Part shown: piece by piece, positions 45,643 to 54,811 of the stretch
How positions within the stretch are numbered: the first letter of the stretch is position 1
How the letters are laid out: every line of letters starts with the position of its first letter
Assembly (NCBI RefSeq): GCF_014648675.1
Contig: NZ_BMRO01000004.1
Span: 53,943-117,942 of the forward strand
Direction of reading: 5' to 3'
Origin: Actinomadura livida
Lineage (GTDB): Bacteria > Actinomycetota > Actinomycetes > Streptosporangiales > Streptosporangiaceae
DNA length: 64,000 nt
The notes under the pieces: model-generated
The model's input: the letters and a program-made list of their open reading frames with translations, nothing else
What the model was told of the DNA's origin: nothing
Database searches by the model: none
Program-made: the position numbers and the translations under genes

Positions 45643-46812
45643 ATGAGTGCTGACTTTCCCGCGTACGCGCCGTCGGAGGAGCATGAGCTGCTGCGGCGGA
45701 CGGTGCGTGAGCTGGCCGATGCCAAGATCGCTCCTTTCGCGGCGGAGGTGGACGAGGAGTCGCGGTTCCCGCAGGAGGCGCTGGACGCGCTGGCGGCCAA
45801 TGACCTGCATGCGGTGCACGTGCCCGAATCGTACGGCGGTGCGGGAGCCGATGCGCTCGCCACGGTGATCGTGATCGAGGAGGTGGCGCGTGCGTGCGCG
45901 TCGTCGTCGCTGATCCCGGCGGTGAACAAGCTGGGCACCGTGCCGGTCCTGCTGTCGGGCTCGGAAGAGCTCAAGCGCAGGTATCTGGCGCCGGTGGCGC
46001 GGGGTGAGGCGATGTTCTCCTACGCGTTGTCGGAGGCCGACGCCGGTTCGGACGCGGCGGGGATGAAGACGCGTGCGGTGCGCGACGGGGAGGACTGGGT
46101 GCTGAACGGCACCAAGATGTGGATCACCAATGCGGGGGTGTCGGAGTTCTACACGGTGATGGCGGTGACCGATCCGTCGGCCGGTGCGCGGGGGATCTCG
46201 GCGTTCGTGGTGGAGAGGTCCGACCCGGGGGTGTCGTTCGGGCCGAAGGAGCGCAAGCTGGGCATCAAGGGGTCCCCGACCCGCCAGGTGATCTTGGAGG
46301 ATGTGCGGATCCCGGGCGACCGGATCATCGGCGCGGAGGGGACGGGGTTCAAGACGGCGCTGGCCACGCTGGACCACACCCGGATCACCATCGCCGCGCA
46401 GGCGCTGGGGATCGCGCAGGGCGCGCTGGATTACGCGGTGGGGTACGTCAGGGAGCGGCGCCAGTTCGGCAGGCCGGTCGCCGATTTCCAGGGTGTGCAG
46501 TTCATGCTGGCCGACATGGCGATGCGGCTGGAGGGCGCCCGGCAGCTGACCTACCACGCGGCGATCAAGTCCGAGCGGGCGATGCTGGGTGAGCAGGTCG
46601 CGGACCTGACGCTGGTGTCGTCGGCGTGCAAGGCGCTGGCCTCGGACGTGGCGATGGACGTCACCACCGACGCGGTGCAGCTGCTGGGCGGGTACGGCTA
46701 CACGCGGGAGTTCCCGGTGGAGCGGATGATGCGCGACGCCAAGATCACCCAGATCTACGAGGGCACCAACCAGATCCAGCGCATGGTCATCGCCCGCCAG
46801 CTCCTCAGGTAA
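45643..46812 (+). CDS. Acyl-CoA dehydrogenase
   Basis: 389 residues. The three ACAD domains are intact: N-terminal helices, FAD-contact beta domain (FSYALSEADAGSDAAGMKT, WITNAGVSEFYTVMA), and C-terminal helices with the catalytic-base Glu in QIYEGTNQIQR. It oxidises short- or medium-chain acyl-CoA with FAD and passes electrons to ETF. Third positions are slightly less GC-biased than in neighbours, but not enough to argue for transfer. Confidence 0.95.
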   Translation: MSADFPAYAPSEEHELLRRTVRELADAKIAPFAAEVDEESRFPQEALDALAANDLHAVHVPESYGGAGADALATVIVIEEVARACASSSLIPAVNKLGTVPVLLSGSEELKRRYLAPVARGEAMFSYALSEADAGSDAAGMKTRAVRDGEDWVLNGTKMWITNAGVSEFYTVMAVTDPSAGARGISAFVVERSDPGVSFGPKERKLGIKGSPTRQVILEDVRIPGDRIIGAEGTGFKTALATLDHTRITIAAQALGIAQGALDYAVGYVRERRQFGRPVADFQGVQFMLADMAMRLEGARQLTYHAAIKSERAMLGEQVADLTLVSSACKALASDVAMDVTTDAVQLLGGYGYTREFPVERMMRDAKITQIYEGTNQIQRMVIARQLLR

Positions 46813-46821
46813 CCCGCCCGC

Positions 46822-47418
46822 TCAGCGCAGCCGCCGCAGGTCGGCGCGGAGCCCCGCGGCGTCGGTGAACAGCACCGAGCGGATTCCCGCGGCTTCGGCG
46901 GCGCGCACGTTCTCCGCGCGGTCGTCGACGAACAGGACCTGGTCCGGACGGGCGCCGAGCCGGTCGGTCAGCCGGCCGAATATCTCCGGGTCGGGTTTGG
47001 CGAGCCGCAGGTCGGCGCTGAAGAGCCGGTGCCGGAACAGCCGCGCCCACGGCCGCCCGTCCACCATGCGGGCCAGCTCGACCGGCGCGTTCGACAGCAG
47101 GGCCAGCGGCGTCCCGGCCTCCGCCAGCTCCTCAAGCAGGTCGAGGGTGTCCCCGTTGACGTGCGCCCAGGCGCGGACGTCCAGCTCCACCAGCACTTCG
47201 ATCAGGCCGTCGTCGACCGGTGCGCCGAGCCGCCCGCAGACCTGCCGCCAGAAGTCGCCGGCCGTGACTTCGCCCAGGTCATAGGGCAGGCGGTGCGCCC
47301 AGTAGGCGGGCCAGAACCGCTCCGCCGGGACGCCCGCCGTGTCCGGCAGCAGTGCGCCGGCCCGGTCGGGCGGCGACAGGCTGATGACGCCCGCGTAGTC
47401 GAACACGATCCACTCCAT
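46822..47418 (-). CDS. HAD-superfamily hydrolase-like protein
   Basis: 198 residues from ATG 47418, which has GGAGGAGG five bases upstream; the ATG 21 bases further up lacks an SD. HAD motifs: nucleophile Asp in WIVFDYAGVIS, motif II Ser in LLSNAPVEL, motif III Lys in LAKPDPEIF, and motif IV in LFVDDRAENV. The second Asp of motif I (general acid in phosphatases) is Ala here, so it may not be a standard phosphatase. It is divergent from the DeoR regulator gene. Confidence 0.85.
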   Translation of the reverse strand: MEWIVFDYAGVISLSPPDRAGALLPDTAGVPAERFWPAYWAHRLPYDLGEVTAGDFWRQVCGRLGAPVDDGLIEVLVELDVRAWAHVNGDTLDLLEELAEAGTPLALLSNAPVELARMVDGRPWARLFRHRLFSADLRLAKPDPEIFGRLTDRLGARPDQVLFVDDRAENVRAAEAAGIRSVLFTDAAGLRADLRRLR

Positions 47419-47445
47419 AGCGGCCTCCTCCGTTGTCATTGACTT

Positions 47446-47473
47446 TCTAACATAGATCTTGTTCGATCTAACA
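47446..47473. promoter_or_regulatory. Direct repeat in the HAD/DeoR divergent promoter
   Basis: TCTAACA occurs at 47446-47452 and again at 47467-47473, 21 bases apart (two helical turns), just before the DeoR start. This spacing suits a regulator binding one face of DNA, perhaps the DeoR protein itself. Confidence 0.45.
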
Positions 47474-47474
47474 C

Positions 47475-48233
47475 ATGGAGAGTTCGCAACGCGTGGCCAC
47501 GCTCATTGAACGGTTGCGCACCACCGAACATGTCACCGTGACCGAGCTGGCCGACGAGACCGGCGCGTCCGAGATGACGATCCGGCGCGACCTCGACCAG
47601 CTCGCCGAGCGGGGCGTGCTGCGGCGGGTGCGGGGCGGCGCGGTGAGCCTGCTGCTGCGCGGGGAGGCGATGCCCTTCGCCGTCCGCGAGCAGGAGGCCG
47701 CCGACGCCAAGGAACGCATCGCCACCGTGGTGAACGACCTGCTCACCGATGGTGAGGCCGTCATTCTGGACGGCGGCACGACGACGCTCACCGTCGCCCG
47801 CGCCCTCGCTCGGCGGCGGCTCACCGTCGTCCCGCTCGACATGCATTCGGCGAACGCGCTCGGCGGCGCCCCGCGCATACGGCTGCTGGTCCCCGGCGGG
47901 CGGACCACGCCCGGTGCGCTGGCGTTCACCGGTCCGCTCACCGAGGCGTCGCTGGCCTCGCTGCGCGTCGACACCGCCGTCCTCGGGGTGTGCGGGCTGT
48001 CGGCCGAGCACGGGCTCACCGCCCACGAACTCGACGAGGTCCCGGTCAAGCGGGCCGCGATCGCCTCCGCCCGGCGTGTCGTCGCCGTGTGCGACGGGGC
48101 CAAGTTCGGCCGCACCGGCCTCGGGCTCGTCTGCCCCGTCACCACCCTCGACATGGTGGTCACCGACCGTTCCGCGCCCGAGACCGCCGTGTCCCGCCTC
48201 CGCGACGCGGGCGTGGACGTCCGCCTTGCCTGA
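47475..48233 (+). CDS. DeoR-family transcriptional regulator
   Basis: 252 residues. N-terminal winged HTH with VTELADETGASEMTIRRDLDQL and the RRVRGGAV wing, then a sugar-phosphate-sensing DeoR domain (DGEAVILDGGTTTLTVARAL, LGVCGLSAEHGLTAHELDEV, CDGAKFGRTGL). Such regulators respond to phosphorylated sugars. It is in a unit with the MFS gene, which starts inside its last codons, so it may regulate that transporter and the HAD gene. Confidence 0.93.
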   Translation: MESSQRVATLIERLRTTEHVTVTELADETGASEMTIRRDLDQLAERGVLRRVRGGAVSLLLRGEAMPFAVREQEAADAKERIATVVNDLLTDGEAVILDGGTTTLTVARALARRRLTVVPLDMHSANALGGAPRIRLLVPGGRTTPGALAFTGPLTEASLASLRVDTAVLGVCGLSAEHGLTAHELDEVPVKRAAIASARRVVAVCDGAKFGRTGLGLVCPVTTLDMVVTDRSAPETAVSRLRDAGVDVRLA

Positions 48234-49440
48234 CCGGCTGCGGGCCGGGCGGCTGGCCACCTTCGTCTACTTCGCCCTGAACGGCTTCCTGCTGGGCATG
48301 TGGATCGTCCACATCCCGAGCATTGAGGCCCGGACGGGGGTCGGGCACGCGGTCCTCGGCTGGCTTCTGCTGCTGCTCGGCGCGGGGGCCGTGGCCGGAA
48401 TGCAGATCGCCGGGCCGCTCACCGACCGCGCCGGCGCCCGGGTCGTCGTGCCGCTCAGCGCGGTGCTGTGCAGCGCCGCCCTGATCCTGCCGGGCCTGGC
48501 CGCCGACGCCTGGACGCTGGGGGCCGCGCTCCTGGTGCTCGGTATCGGCAACGGCTGCCTGGACGTCGCCATGAACGCCCACGCCGTCCAGGTGGAACGC
48601 GGCTACCGGCGCCCGGTCATGTCCGCCTTCCACGCCGCGTTCTCCGTCGGCGGAGTCCTCGCCGCACTGGCCGGCGCCCGGACCCTCGACCGGGGCTGGA
48701 GCCCGGCGTCGGCACTGGCCTGGTCGGCGTTCCTCGGTGCGGCCGTGGCCGTGCTGGCCGTCCCGGCGCTGCTGCGGCCCGACGGACCCCGCCTTCAGGA
48801 CGCCCCGGCACGGGAAAGGCCGCGAACACCCAGGCGCATCTGGATGCTGGCCGTCCTCGCGCTCATGGTGATGCTGTGCGAGGGGGTGGCCAACGACTGG
48901 AGCGCGCTCCACCTGAGCCGCGTCCTGGACGCCTCCGCCTCCACCGCCGCCCTCGCCTACGGGGCCTTCGCCACCGCCATGACCGCGGGCCGCCTGCTGG
49001 CCGACCGGGCGGCCGCCCGCTTCGGCCCGGCGGCCGTCCTCCGCTACGGCGCCGCCACGGCCGCCCTCGGCCTGACGGCCGCGGCGCTGTCCGCCTGGGT
49101 CCCGCTGGCCGTGGCCGGCTGGGCGGTGTTCGGGGCCGGGCTGTCCGGCTGCGTCCCCCAGCTCTTCAGCGCCGCGGGCCACCACGATCAGGGCGCGGTC
49201 GGCGCCAACGTCTCCCGCGTCGCCGGACTCGGCTACCTGGGCATGCTCGCGGGCCCCGGCGTCATCGGACCGCTGACCCACGCGATGCCGCTGAATCTCA
49301 CGTTCTTCCTGCCCGTGGCACTGTGCCTCATCGCCGCGTCAGCGGCGGGCATCCTGCGCACCGCACCGGCCGACGCCCCGGCATCGGACGCGCCGGCCGG
49401 GACGGCCCCGCACCTCAAAGGCCGTCCCGCCCCGCCTTGA
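48226..49440 (+). CDS. MFS transporter
   Basis: 404 residues. The only reasonable start is TTG 48226, eight bases inside the DeoR gene; the next Met is too deep in the first helix. About 12 membrane helices are visible in two halves, starting FVYFALNGFLLGMWIVHIP and including the loop motif DRAGARVVVPL. It resembles sugar-type MFS exporters or fucose-like importers, but the substrate is not evident. Tight overlap with DeoR suggests translational coupling. Confidence 0.87.
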   Translation: MPDRLRAGRLATFVYFALNGFLLGMWIVHIPSIEARTGVGHAVLGWLLLLLGAGAVAGMQIAGPLTDRAGARVVVPLSAVLCSAALILPGLAADAWTLGAALLVLGIGNGCLDVAMNAHAVQVERGYRRPVMSAFHAAFSVGGVLAALAGARTLDRGWSPASALAWSAFLGAAVAVLAVPALLRPDGPRLQDAPARERPRTPRRIWMLAVLALMVMLCEGVANDWSALHLSRVLDASASTAALAYGAFATAMTAGRLLADRAAARFGPAAVLRYGAATAALGLTAAALSAWVPLAVAGWAVFGAGLSGCVPQLFSAAGHHDQGAVGANVSRVAGLGYLGMLAGPGVIGPLTHAMPLNLTFFLPVALCLIAASAAGILRTAPADAPASDAPAGTAPHLKGRPAPP

Positions 49441-49469
49441 TGACGTCGAAGACTCCCCTCCCGGGCGGG

Positions 49470-50015
49470 TCAGTCGTGGGAGATGGTGAGCATCAGTCGG
49501 CCGTCCTCGGCGACGGTCGGGCGGAGTGTGATGCCGTTGATGTGGGTGTAGCTGAACGGGATGCTCGCGTCGGTGACGGCCACGGCCTTCGCGGTTCCGG
49601 TGCGGGCGATGAAGGTCACCTCGGTGCCCTCGACCTTGATCCGGAGCCGGCGGACGCCGTGCTTGCCGTCGAGCGGGATCTCCATCCCGTCCTTGATCTC
49701 GATGTAGCAGTCCGCGTCGCGGCACTCCGCCGGTGAGGCGGCCTCCTTGCGGGACGTCGCCTTCGGTGAGACGGACGGTGCGGCGGCGTTCGCGGCGGCG
49801 GCGGCCTCAGCGGCGGACTGCGCGGCGGACTGCGCGGCACTGTCCGCGGCGGCGTCCGCGGCGGACTGCGCCGGGGCGGCGGACGGTGCGGCCGGGCTCC
49901 CGGACAGGGCCGGCTCCGGCGGCGGTGCGGCGAGCGCCACCCCCGCGGCGGTGACGCCGCCCGCGACGGCCAGCGCGGCGGCCGCGGTGAGCATGGTGAG
50001 CATCCTTGTCGACAT
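49470..50015 (-). CDS. Ala-rich exported protein of unknown function
   Basis: 181 residues from ATG 50015 with AGGAG eight bases upstream. A signal peptide (residues 1-32, MLTMLTAAAALAVAGGVTAAG) is followed by a low-complexity Ala/Ser spacer (SAADAAADSAAQSAAQSAAE) and a C-terminal domain of about 85 residues starting ECRDADCYIEIKDGMEIPL, with two nearby cysteines and a beta-rich pattern. The spacer suggests a wall-spanning tether. I do not recognise the domain. Confidence 0.75.
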   Translation of the reverse strand: MSTRMLTMLTAAAALAVAGGVTAAGVALAAPPPEPALSGSPAAPSAAPAQSAADAAADSAAQSAAQSAAEAAAAANAAAPSVSPKATSRKEAASPAECRDADCYIEIKDGMEIPLDGKHGVRRLRIKVEGTEVTFIARTGTAKAVAVTDASIPFSYTHINGITLRPTVAEDGRLMLTISHD

Positions 50016-50089
50016 GCTGTGGACTCCTGATAAATGACTACTCTCGGTCACCAGAATGTTACCCACAGTATTCGATCAAGAACGTTGCG

Positions 50090-50896
50090 TCATGCGGGCG
50101 GCCGCTCGTCCACGATGAGGGTCTGCATCGCGCGGCCGAACCCGCCGGACGTGTCGGCGAGCGTCGCCTCGCACAGGGCGCTGCCGCCGGGGCTCAGGTC
50201 GACGGACGCGGCCATGCAGAGCCACTCGCCGGCCGGGTCGCGGTGCAGCGCGACGGTCATGTCCGTGTTGATGATCAGCCATTTCGCGTGGTCGAGCTGG
50301 CTGCCGATGCCGGACGCGCTGTCGGCGAGCGTCAGCGCCCGCACCAGCGGCGTGTCCGCCTCCCCGGCGATCAGCGGGATCCGGGACCGCGCCCAGGTCG
50401 TGCCGGGGCCGGGCTCGCCGAAGGTGCCGTGGACGATCCGCCACTCCATCGCCGACAGGTAGCCGCCGGTGTGGACGCCGGGCCACTGCGGGAAAGGCTC
50501 GGTCGTCGCGGGGAGGGCCGGCGGCGGGGGCCCGTGGACGACCGGCTCCAGGTGTGCGGGCGCCTGCATGATCCGCCATGCCGTGGCCCGGACGACGGGA
50601 CGGCCCTCATGGGTCAGCTCCGCCTCCAGGTGGGCGACCCGCTTGCCGGGGCGGACGACGCGGACGGCGATGTCCAGCACGGCCACCGGGACGGGGCTGA
50701 GCAGCTCCACCGTGACCCGCGCGATCCGGCCGCCCGGGACGGGCTCGTGCCGCTCGAAGGCCCGCCCGAGCAGGGCGGAGACCGGGCCGCCGTGCTGGAA
50801 CCCCGGCGACCAGGGGCCGGCCGTGGCGGGGGTGCTGGCGAACCGCCCGTCGCCGAGCGGCTCGTAGAACGCCTCCGCGGGCGCGTCCTCGGACAT
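50090..50896 (-). CDS. Thioesterase-family protein (acyl-CoA thioesterase, double hot-dog)
   Basis: 268 residues. N-terminal hot-dog with GPWSPGFQHGGPVSALLGRAFE and ARVTVELLSPVPVAVLDIAVRVVRPGKRV in separate blocks, then a second hot-dog ending SVDLSPGGSALCEATLADTSG. It looks like the TesB-like actinobacterial family hydrolysing acyl-CoA; the substrate is unknown. It stands alone between the Ala-rich protein and the LCP gene. Confidence 0.85.
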   Translation of the reverse strand: MSEDAPAEAFYEPLGDGRFASTPATAGPWSPGFQHGGPVSALLGRAFERHEPVPGGRIARVTVELLSPVPVAVLDIAVRVVRPGKRVAHLEAELTHEGRPVVRATAWRIMQAPAHLEPVVHGPPPPALPATTEPFPQWPGVHTGGYLSAMEWRIVHGTFGEPGPGTTWARSRIPLIAGEADTPLVRALTLADSASGIGSQLDHAKWLIINTDMTVALHRDPAGEWLCMAASVDLSPGGSALCEATLADTSGGFGRAMQTLIVDERPPA

Positions 50897-50957
50897 GCTG
50901 CGGCTCCCTCCAGAGACCCAACCTAGAACGGCATTCTAGGCAGGTTCCGGGGCGGGG

Positions 50958-52622
50958 TCAGCCGCAGAGCTTCTGGGTGGCGGTCTCGGCGCCGTCGGAC
51001 GGCGACGGGCTCGGCGAAGGACTCGCGACCTCGACCTTCTGCACGCCGTCCCAGTCCGCGCCGACCATGACCTGGACCTCCGACCCGAGCCCGCTCACCT
51101 TCTTGAGCTTGGCGCCGGGGATCGCGGCGGCCACGGTCTTGGCGGAGTCGGCGCCGTCCGGCCCGTACCGGATCTGCGTCCGCTGGAGGCCGCGCCGCGC
51201 CACGCCCGGCTGGACCGTGGCCTCGAAGCCCAGCCCCTCCAGCTGCCCGCCCGCCTTGGTCGCGAGACCCGGCGTGCCGATCGCGTTGAGGACGCGGACG
51301 GAGATGTCCTCCGGCGGCACCGTCGGCGCGTTCGCGGGCTTCCGGGACGCCGTGGCGCTCGGCGACTCCGACGGCTCCGCCAGCGGCCGGTCCCGCCGGA
51401 TCTTGGTGAACAGGTCGCGCGCCCCGCCCTGCTCCCACAGGACGGTCGACTGCGGCTGCTCCGAGTTCCACAGGACGGTCTCGTAGTCGGGGTTGGACAG
51501 CGGGACCTTCCCGAACGTGAGGTCGTCGGTCGACAGGTCCTTCATCTGGTCGGCGATGTCCGGCAGGTTGTCGGCCAGGTCCTCGTCGACGCGCAGCGAC
51601 TTCAGCGCCGCGTTCAGGAACTTCGTCGACTTGACCGGGTCGCCGAGCGTCTTCGTCGACAGCGCCTGCTTCAGCATCGCCGCCATGAACTGCTGCTGCC
51701 GGTCGATGCGGCCGAGGTCGCTGCCGCCCGTCAGCGTGTAGCGGGCGCGGGCGAACGCCAGGGCCTGCATCCCGTCGACGTGCGAGGTGCCCGCCGGGAG
51801 CTTCAGCCCGCTCTTGACGTCGTCGACCGGCTGCTCGGTGCACACGTCGACGCCGCCGAGCGCGTCCACCATCTTCACGAACCCGTAGAAGTTCACCTCG
51901 ATGTAGTGGTCGATCGACAGCCCCGTCGCCCGCTTGACCGTGCTGACCGTGAGGTCGGGCCCGCCGAACTGGTACGCCCAGGTCAGCTTCCCCGGCCGGG
52001 ACGGGACCTTGGCCCCCTTCTCGCCCTCCGAGCCGTTCGACTCGTGCGCCGGGATCGTCACGTAGGAGTCGCGGGGCAGGTTCACGACCGACACGCGGTC
52101 GCGGTCGCGCGACACGTGCACCAGCAGCATCGTGTCCGACCGCTCGCCCTCGTGGTGCCCGAGCCGCGCCGCCTTCTGCTGCGCCTTGGTCAGCCCGTCC
52201 CGGCGGTCGACCCCCGCGACCAGGATCGTCATCGGGCCCTTCGGCCCGCCGTCCCGGCCGAGGCCACCGACCGACACCTTGTCGATCATGCCGGTCACGT
52301 AGTTCTGGAACGCCCACGCGCCGCCCGAGGTGAGCAGCACGAACGCCGACATCGTCCCGGTCACCATCAGGAACCGCTTCTGCCGCCGCGCGCTCATCGC
52401 GGCCCGCGGGCTCAGCCCCCGGCCTGGCCGGCGGGGTCCGCGCGGGCTCTCCACCGCCACCCGCGGCGCGGGCATCCCTTCGATGGTCACGCCCTCGATG
52501 TCGCCGTCACCGCCGTCGCCGGCCGCCGCGTGGGAGCCCGGACGAGGCCGGAAGTAGCGCTCCAGCGGATCGGCCTCCGGCCCGCCGGTGTCACCGCGAC
52601 CTGAGTCGTGCCCGTCTGCCAT
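50958..52622 (-). CDS. LytR-CpsA-Psr (LCP) family wall-polymer ligase with LytR_C domain
   Basis: 554 residues from ATG 52622, with GGGAGG upstream; GTG 52667 is an alternative without SD. Cytoplasmic N-terminus, one membrane helix (MVTGTMSAFVLLTSGGAWAFQ), an LCP domain with the catalytic Arg regions VVNLPRDSYVTIP and GSDLGRIDRQQQF, and a C-terminal LytR_C domain (DISVRVLNAIGTPGLATKAGG). LCP proteins transfer lipid-linked anionic or arabinogalactan-type polymers to peptidoglycan. It faces a GT2 gene divergently. Confidence 0.9.
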   Translation of the reverse strand: MADGHDSGRGDTGGPEADPLERYFRPRPGSHAAAGDGGDGDIEGVTIEGMPAPRVAVESPRGPRRPGRGLSPRAAMSARRQKRFLMVTGTMSAFVLLTSGGAWAFQNYVTGMIDKVSVGGLGRDGGPKGPMTILVAGVDRRDGLTKAQQKAARLGHHEGERSDTMLLVHVSRDRDRVSVVNLPRDSYVTIPAHESNGSEGEKGAKVPSRPGKLTWAYQFGGPDLTVSTVKRATGLSIDHYIEVNFYGFVKMVDALGGVDVCTEQPVDDVKSGLKLPAGTSHVDGMQALAFARARYTLTGGSDLGRIDRQQQFMAAMLKQALSTKTLGDPVKSTKFLNAALKSLRVDEDLADNLPDIADQMKDLSTDDLTFGKVPLSNPDYETVLWNSEQPQSTVLWEQGGARDLFTKIRRDRPLAEPSESPSATASRKPANAPTVPPEDISVRVLNAIGTPGLATKAGGQLEGLGFEATVQPGVARRGLQRTQIRYGPDGADSAKTVAAAIPGAKLKKVSGLGSEVQVMVGADWDGVQKVEVASPSPSPSPSDGAETATQKLCG

Positions 52623-52668
52623 GCCGGCCGCCGCCTCCCGAGTGACGTCGTTCTGACGCGAGTCCACA

Positions 52669-52682
52669 CCACTCTAAAGTGG
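52669..52682. promoter_or_regulatory. Inverted repeat in the LCP/GT2 divergent region
   Basis: CCACT-N4-AGTGG in the intergenic stretch between the LCP and GT2 genes, a possible operator. The rest of this 238-base gap (52623-52860) shows no other clear element. Confidence 0.3.
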
Positions 52683-52860
52683 GGGACACCCGTCCGTTCG
52701 CTACCTGGACCTCGTGTCCTTGGAGTAACGTGGCGCCGTCTCGGCAGACCCGTGCGGCCCGCACGTGAACGAACCGGGCGGCGTGGGCCGCGTCAGACGA
52801 GCGAGCAAGAGAGGATGGGGCGCCTCACCGGTCACCGGCCGGGGCGCCCGCGAGCCCCGT

Positions 52861-53943
52861 ATGAAACCGTCTCCCCATGTCCAGCGCGCCATGAACCAGG
52901 AAACCCAGTACGCCGTGAAGCCCCGCTCCAACTCCGGTGAACGCACCTGGCCCGCCGTGTCGGTGGTCATGCCGGTCCTCAACGAGCAGCGACATCTGAC
53001 CGAAGCCGTGCGCGGCATCCTGACCCAGGACTACCCGGGCGAGCTCGAACTCGTGCTCGCCGTCGGGCCGTGCCGCGACCGCACCGAGGAGATCGCCCGC
53101 AGGCTCGCCGCCGAGGACCCCCGCGTCCTGGTCGTGGCGAACCCGACCGGGCGCACCCCGCAGGGCCTCAACATCGCGATCAAGGCGTCCCAGTACTCCA
53201 TCATCGTCCGGGTGGACGGCCACTCGCTGCTCCCCTCCGACTACGTCCGGGCCGCCGTCGAGACGATGGAGGAGACCGGGGCCGACAACGTCGGCGGGAT
53301 CATGGCGGCCGAGGGCGTCACCCCGTTCGAGAAGGCCGTGGCCCGCGCGATGACGTCCAAGCTCGGCGTCGGCAACGCCCGCTTCCACACCGGCGGCGAG
53401 GCGGGCGAGGTCGAGACCGTCTACCTCGGGACGTTCCGCCGCAGCGCGCTCGACCGCGTCGGCGGCTACGACGAGACGTTCGTCCGCGCCCAGGACTGGG
53501 AGATGAACCACCGCATCCGGGAGACCGGCGGGCGGATCTTCTTCACCCCGCGGATGCGGGTCACCTACCGCCCGCGCCCCAACCTGCGGGCGCTCGCCAA
53601 GCAGTACTTCCACACCGGCCGCTGGCGGCGCGTCGTCGGGCGCGAGCACCAGGGCACCCTGAACCTGCGCTACCTCGCGCCGCCGATCGCGGTCGTCGCG
53701 ATGACGGCGGGCGCGGTCGCCGGGGTGCTCGGGTTCTGGCCGGGCTGGCTGCTGCCCGGCGGCTACGCCGCCGCGATCATCGTGGGCGCCCTCGTGGAGG
53801 GGCGCGGCCTGCCGCCGTCCGCCTGGGTGCGGCTCCCGTTCGTCTACGCCACCATGCACGTGACCTGGGGGGTCGGCTTCCTCACCAGCCCGCCGCGGCT
53901 GGGCCAGCCCACACCGGTCAAACCGGGCGAACCCGTCCATTAA
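52861..53943 (+). CDS. Family 2 glycosyltransferase, membrane-associated
   Basis: 360 residues from ATG 52861; ATG 52891 or GTG 52765 are possible as no SD is clear. The GT-A core has VSVVMPVLNEQRHLTEAVRGIL, the nucleotide/metal site VRVDGHS, and acceptor-side motifs GGYDETFVRAQDWEMNHRI (QDWE in place of ED). The C-terminal third holds two hydrophobic helices (PIAVVAMTAGAVAGVLGFWPG and AAIIVGALVEG). It may elongate an envelope glycan with the LCP, GtrA and Ugd products. Confidence 0.85.
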   Translation: MKPSPHVQRAMNQETQYAVKPRSNSGERTWPAVSVVMPVLNEQRHLTEAVRGILTQDYPGELELVLAVGPCRDRTEEIARRLAAEDPRVLVVANPTGRTPQGLNIAIKASQYSIIVRVDGHSLLPSDYVRAAVETMEETGADNVGGIMAAEGVTPFEKAVARAMTSKLGVGNARFHTGGEAGEVETVYLGTFRRSALDRVGGYDETFVRAQDWEMNHRIRETGGRIFFTPRMRVTYRPRPNLRALAKQYFHTGRWRRVVGREHQGTLNLRYLAPPIAVVAMTAGAVAGVLGFWPGWLLPGGYAAAIIVGALVEGRGLPPSAWVRLPFVYATMHVTWGVGFLTSPPRLGQPTPVKPGEPVH

Positions 53944-54039
53944 CCGCGGGAAAGGGAAACCACCTGCAGTTTCCTGGCGTCTGACGATGTGTCAGGGTTG
54001 GCCGGGGCGGATTCCCGCTCGACGGGTTTGGAGGTGGCA

Positions 54040-54807
54040 ATGTCCAACGGAGCACGCCACGGCTTGGGCGCGCTGGTCGGCCTGGTCGTCACGCCGATCA
54101 TCGCCGCGTGCATGATGTACGGCACGGACAAACTGAGCCGGGCCGTCCGGACGTTCGCCTTCGAGGGCGGTGACCGGTGGGTCGGCGCCGCGGTCTTCGT
54201 GGTCGCGGCGGTTCTCCTCGGCCTGGTCGCGGGCTCTCGGCTGTCGCCGCTCGCCTCGTTCATCCCCGGTGCCGCCTACACGGTCATCGGCGTCCTCTGG
54301 ATCCTGGCGCCCCGCTGGACGTTCCAGCACACCGGACGGGACTTCCTCCCGAGAGAGCTCTGGATCGGCTACACCACCCTCGCCGCCTACGGAGTCTTCC
54401 TGCTGATCGGCTTGGGGCTCGTCGTGGCGTCCCTGGCGCCGTCGCGCTGGAAAGCCCTCCGCCCGGCGGGAGCCGCGCCGCGCTTCGGCGCGCCGCCCGC
54501 ACCGATGGGCCCGCCCATGCACGGCGCCCCCGCGCACATGGGGCCGCCTCCGGGCCAGGGCTCCCCGCCGTGGCAGGGCGCCCCCCAGTACGGCCAGCCG
54601 CCGGCCCGGCAGCCGGGCCCGGGCAACCCGCCTCCGCTGCCGTCCGCCGCGCCCGCGGCGCCTCCCGCCCCGCCTCCCGCGCCTCCCGCGCCCGCCCCGG
54701 CCGCCGACGACCGGCCCGCCCCGCCCCCGCGGAGCGGTGCCGACCGGAGCGACTCGGACGAGGACGAGCCGGGCGAGTGGACCCAGGTGTACGGCGGCAA
54801 CCGCTGA
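54040..54807 (+). CDS. Four-helix membrane protein with Pro-rich cytoplasmic tail
   Basis: 255 residues from ATG 54040, with GGAGG upstream. Four membrane helices in the first ~145 residues (for example GLGALVGLVVTPIIAACMMYG, WVGAAVFVVAAVLLGLVAG, FIPGAAYTVIGVLWILA, YGVFLLIGLGLVVASL), then a long Pro/Gly/Met-rich tail and an acidic end. I do not recognise a family. Such proteins are common near wall-growth genes in filamentous actinobacteria. Confidence 0.75.
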   Translation: MSNGARHGLGALVGLVVTPIIAACMMYGTDKLSRAVRTFAFEGGDRWVGAAVFVVAAVLLGLVAGSRLSPLASFIPGAAYTVIGVLWILAPRWTFQHTGRDFLPRELWIGYTTLAAYGVFLLIGLGLVVASLAPSRWKALRPAGAAPRFGAPPAPMGPPMHGAPAHMGPPPGQGSPPWQGAPQYGQPPARQPGPGNPPPLPSAAPAAPPAPPPAPPAPAPAADDRPAPPPRSGADRSDSDEDEPGEWTQVYGGNR

Positions 54808-54811
54808 CGGG

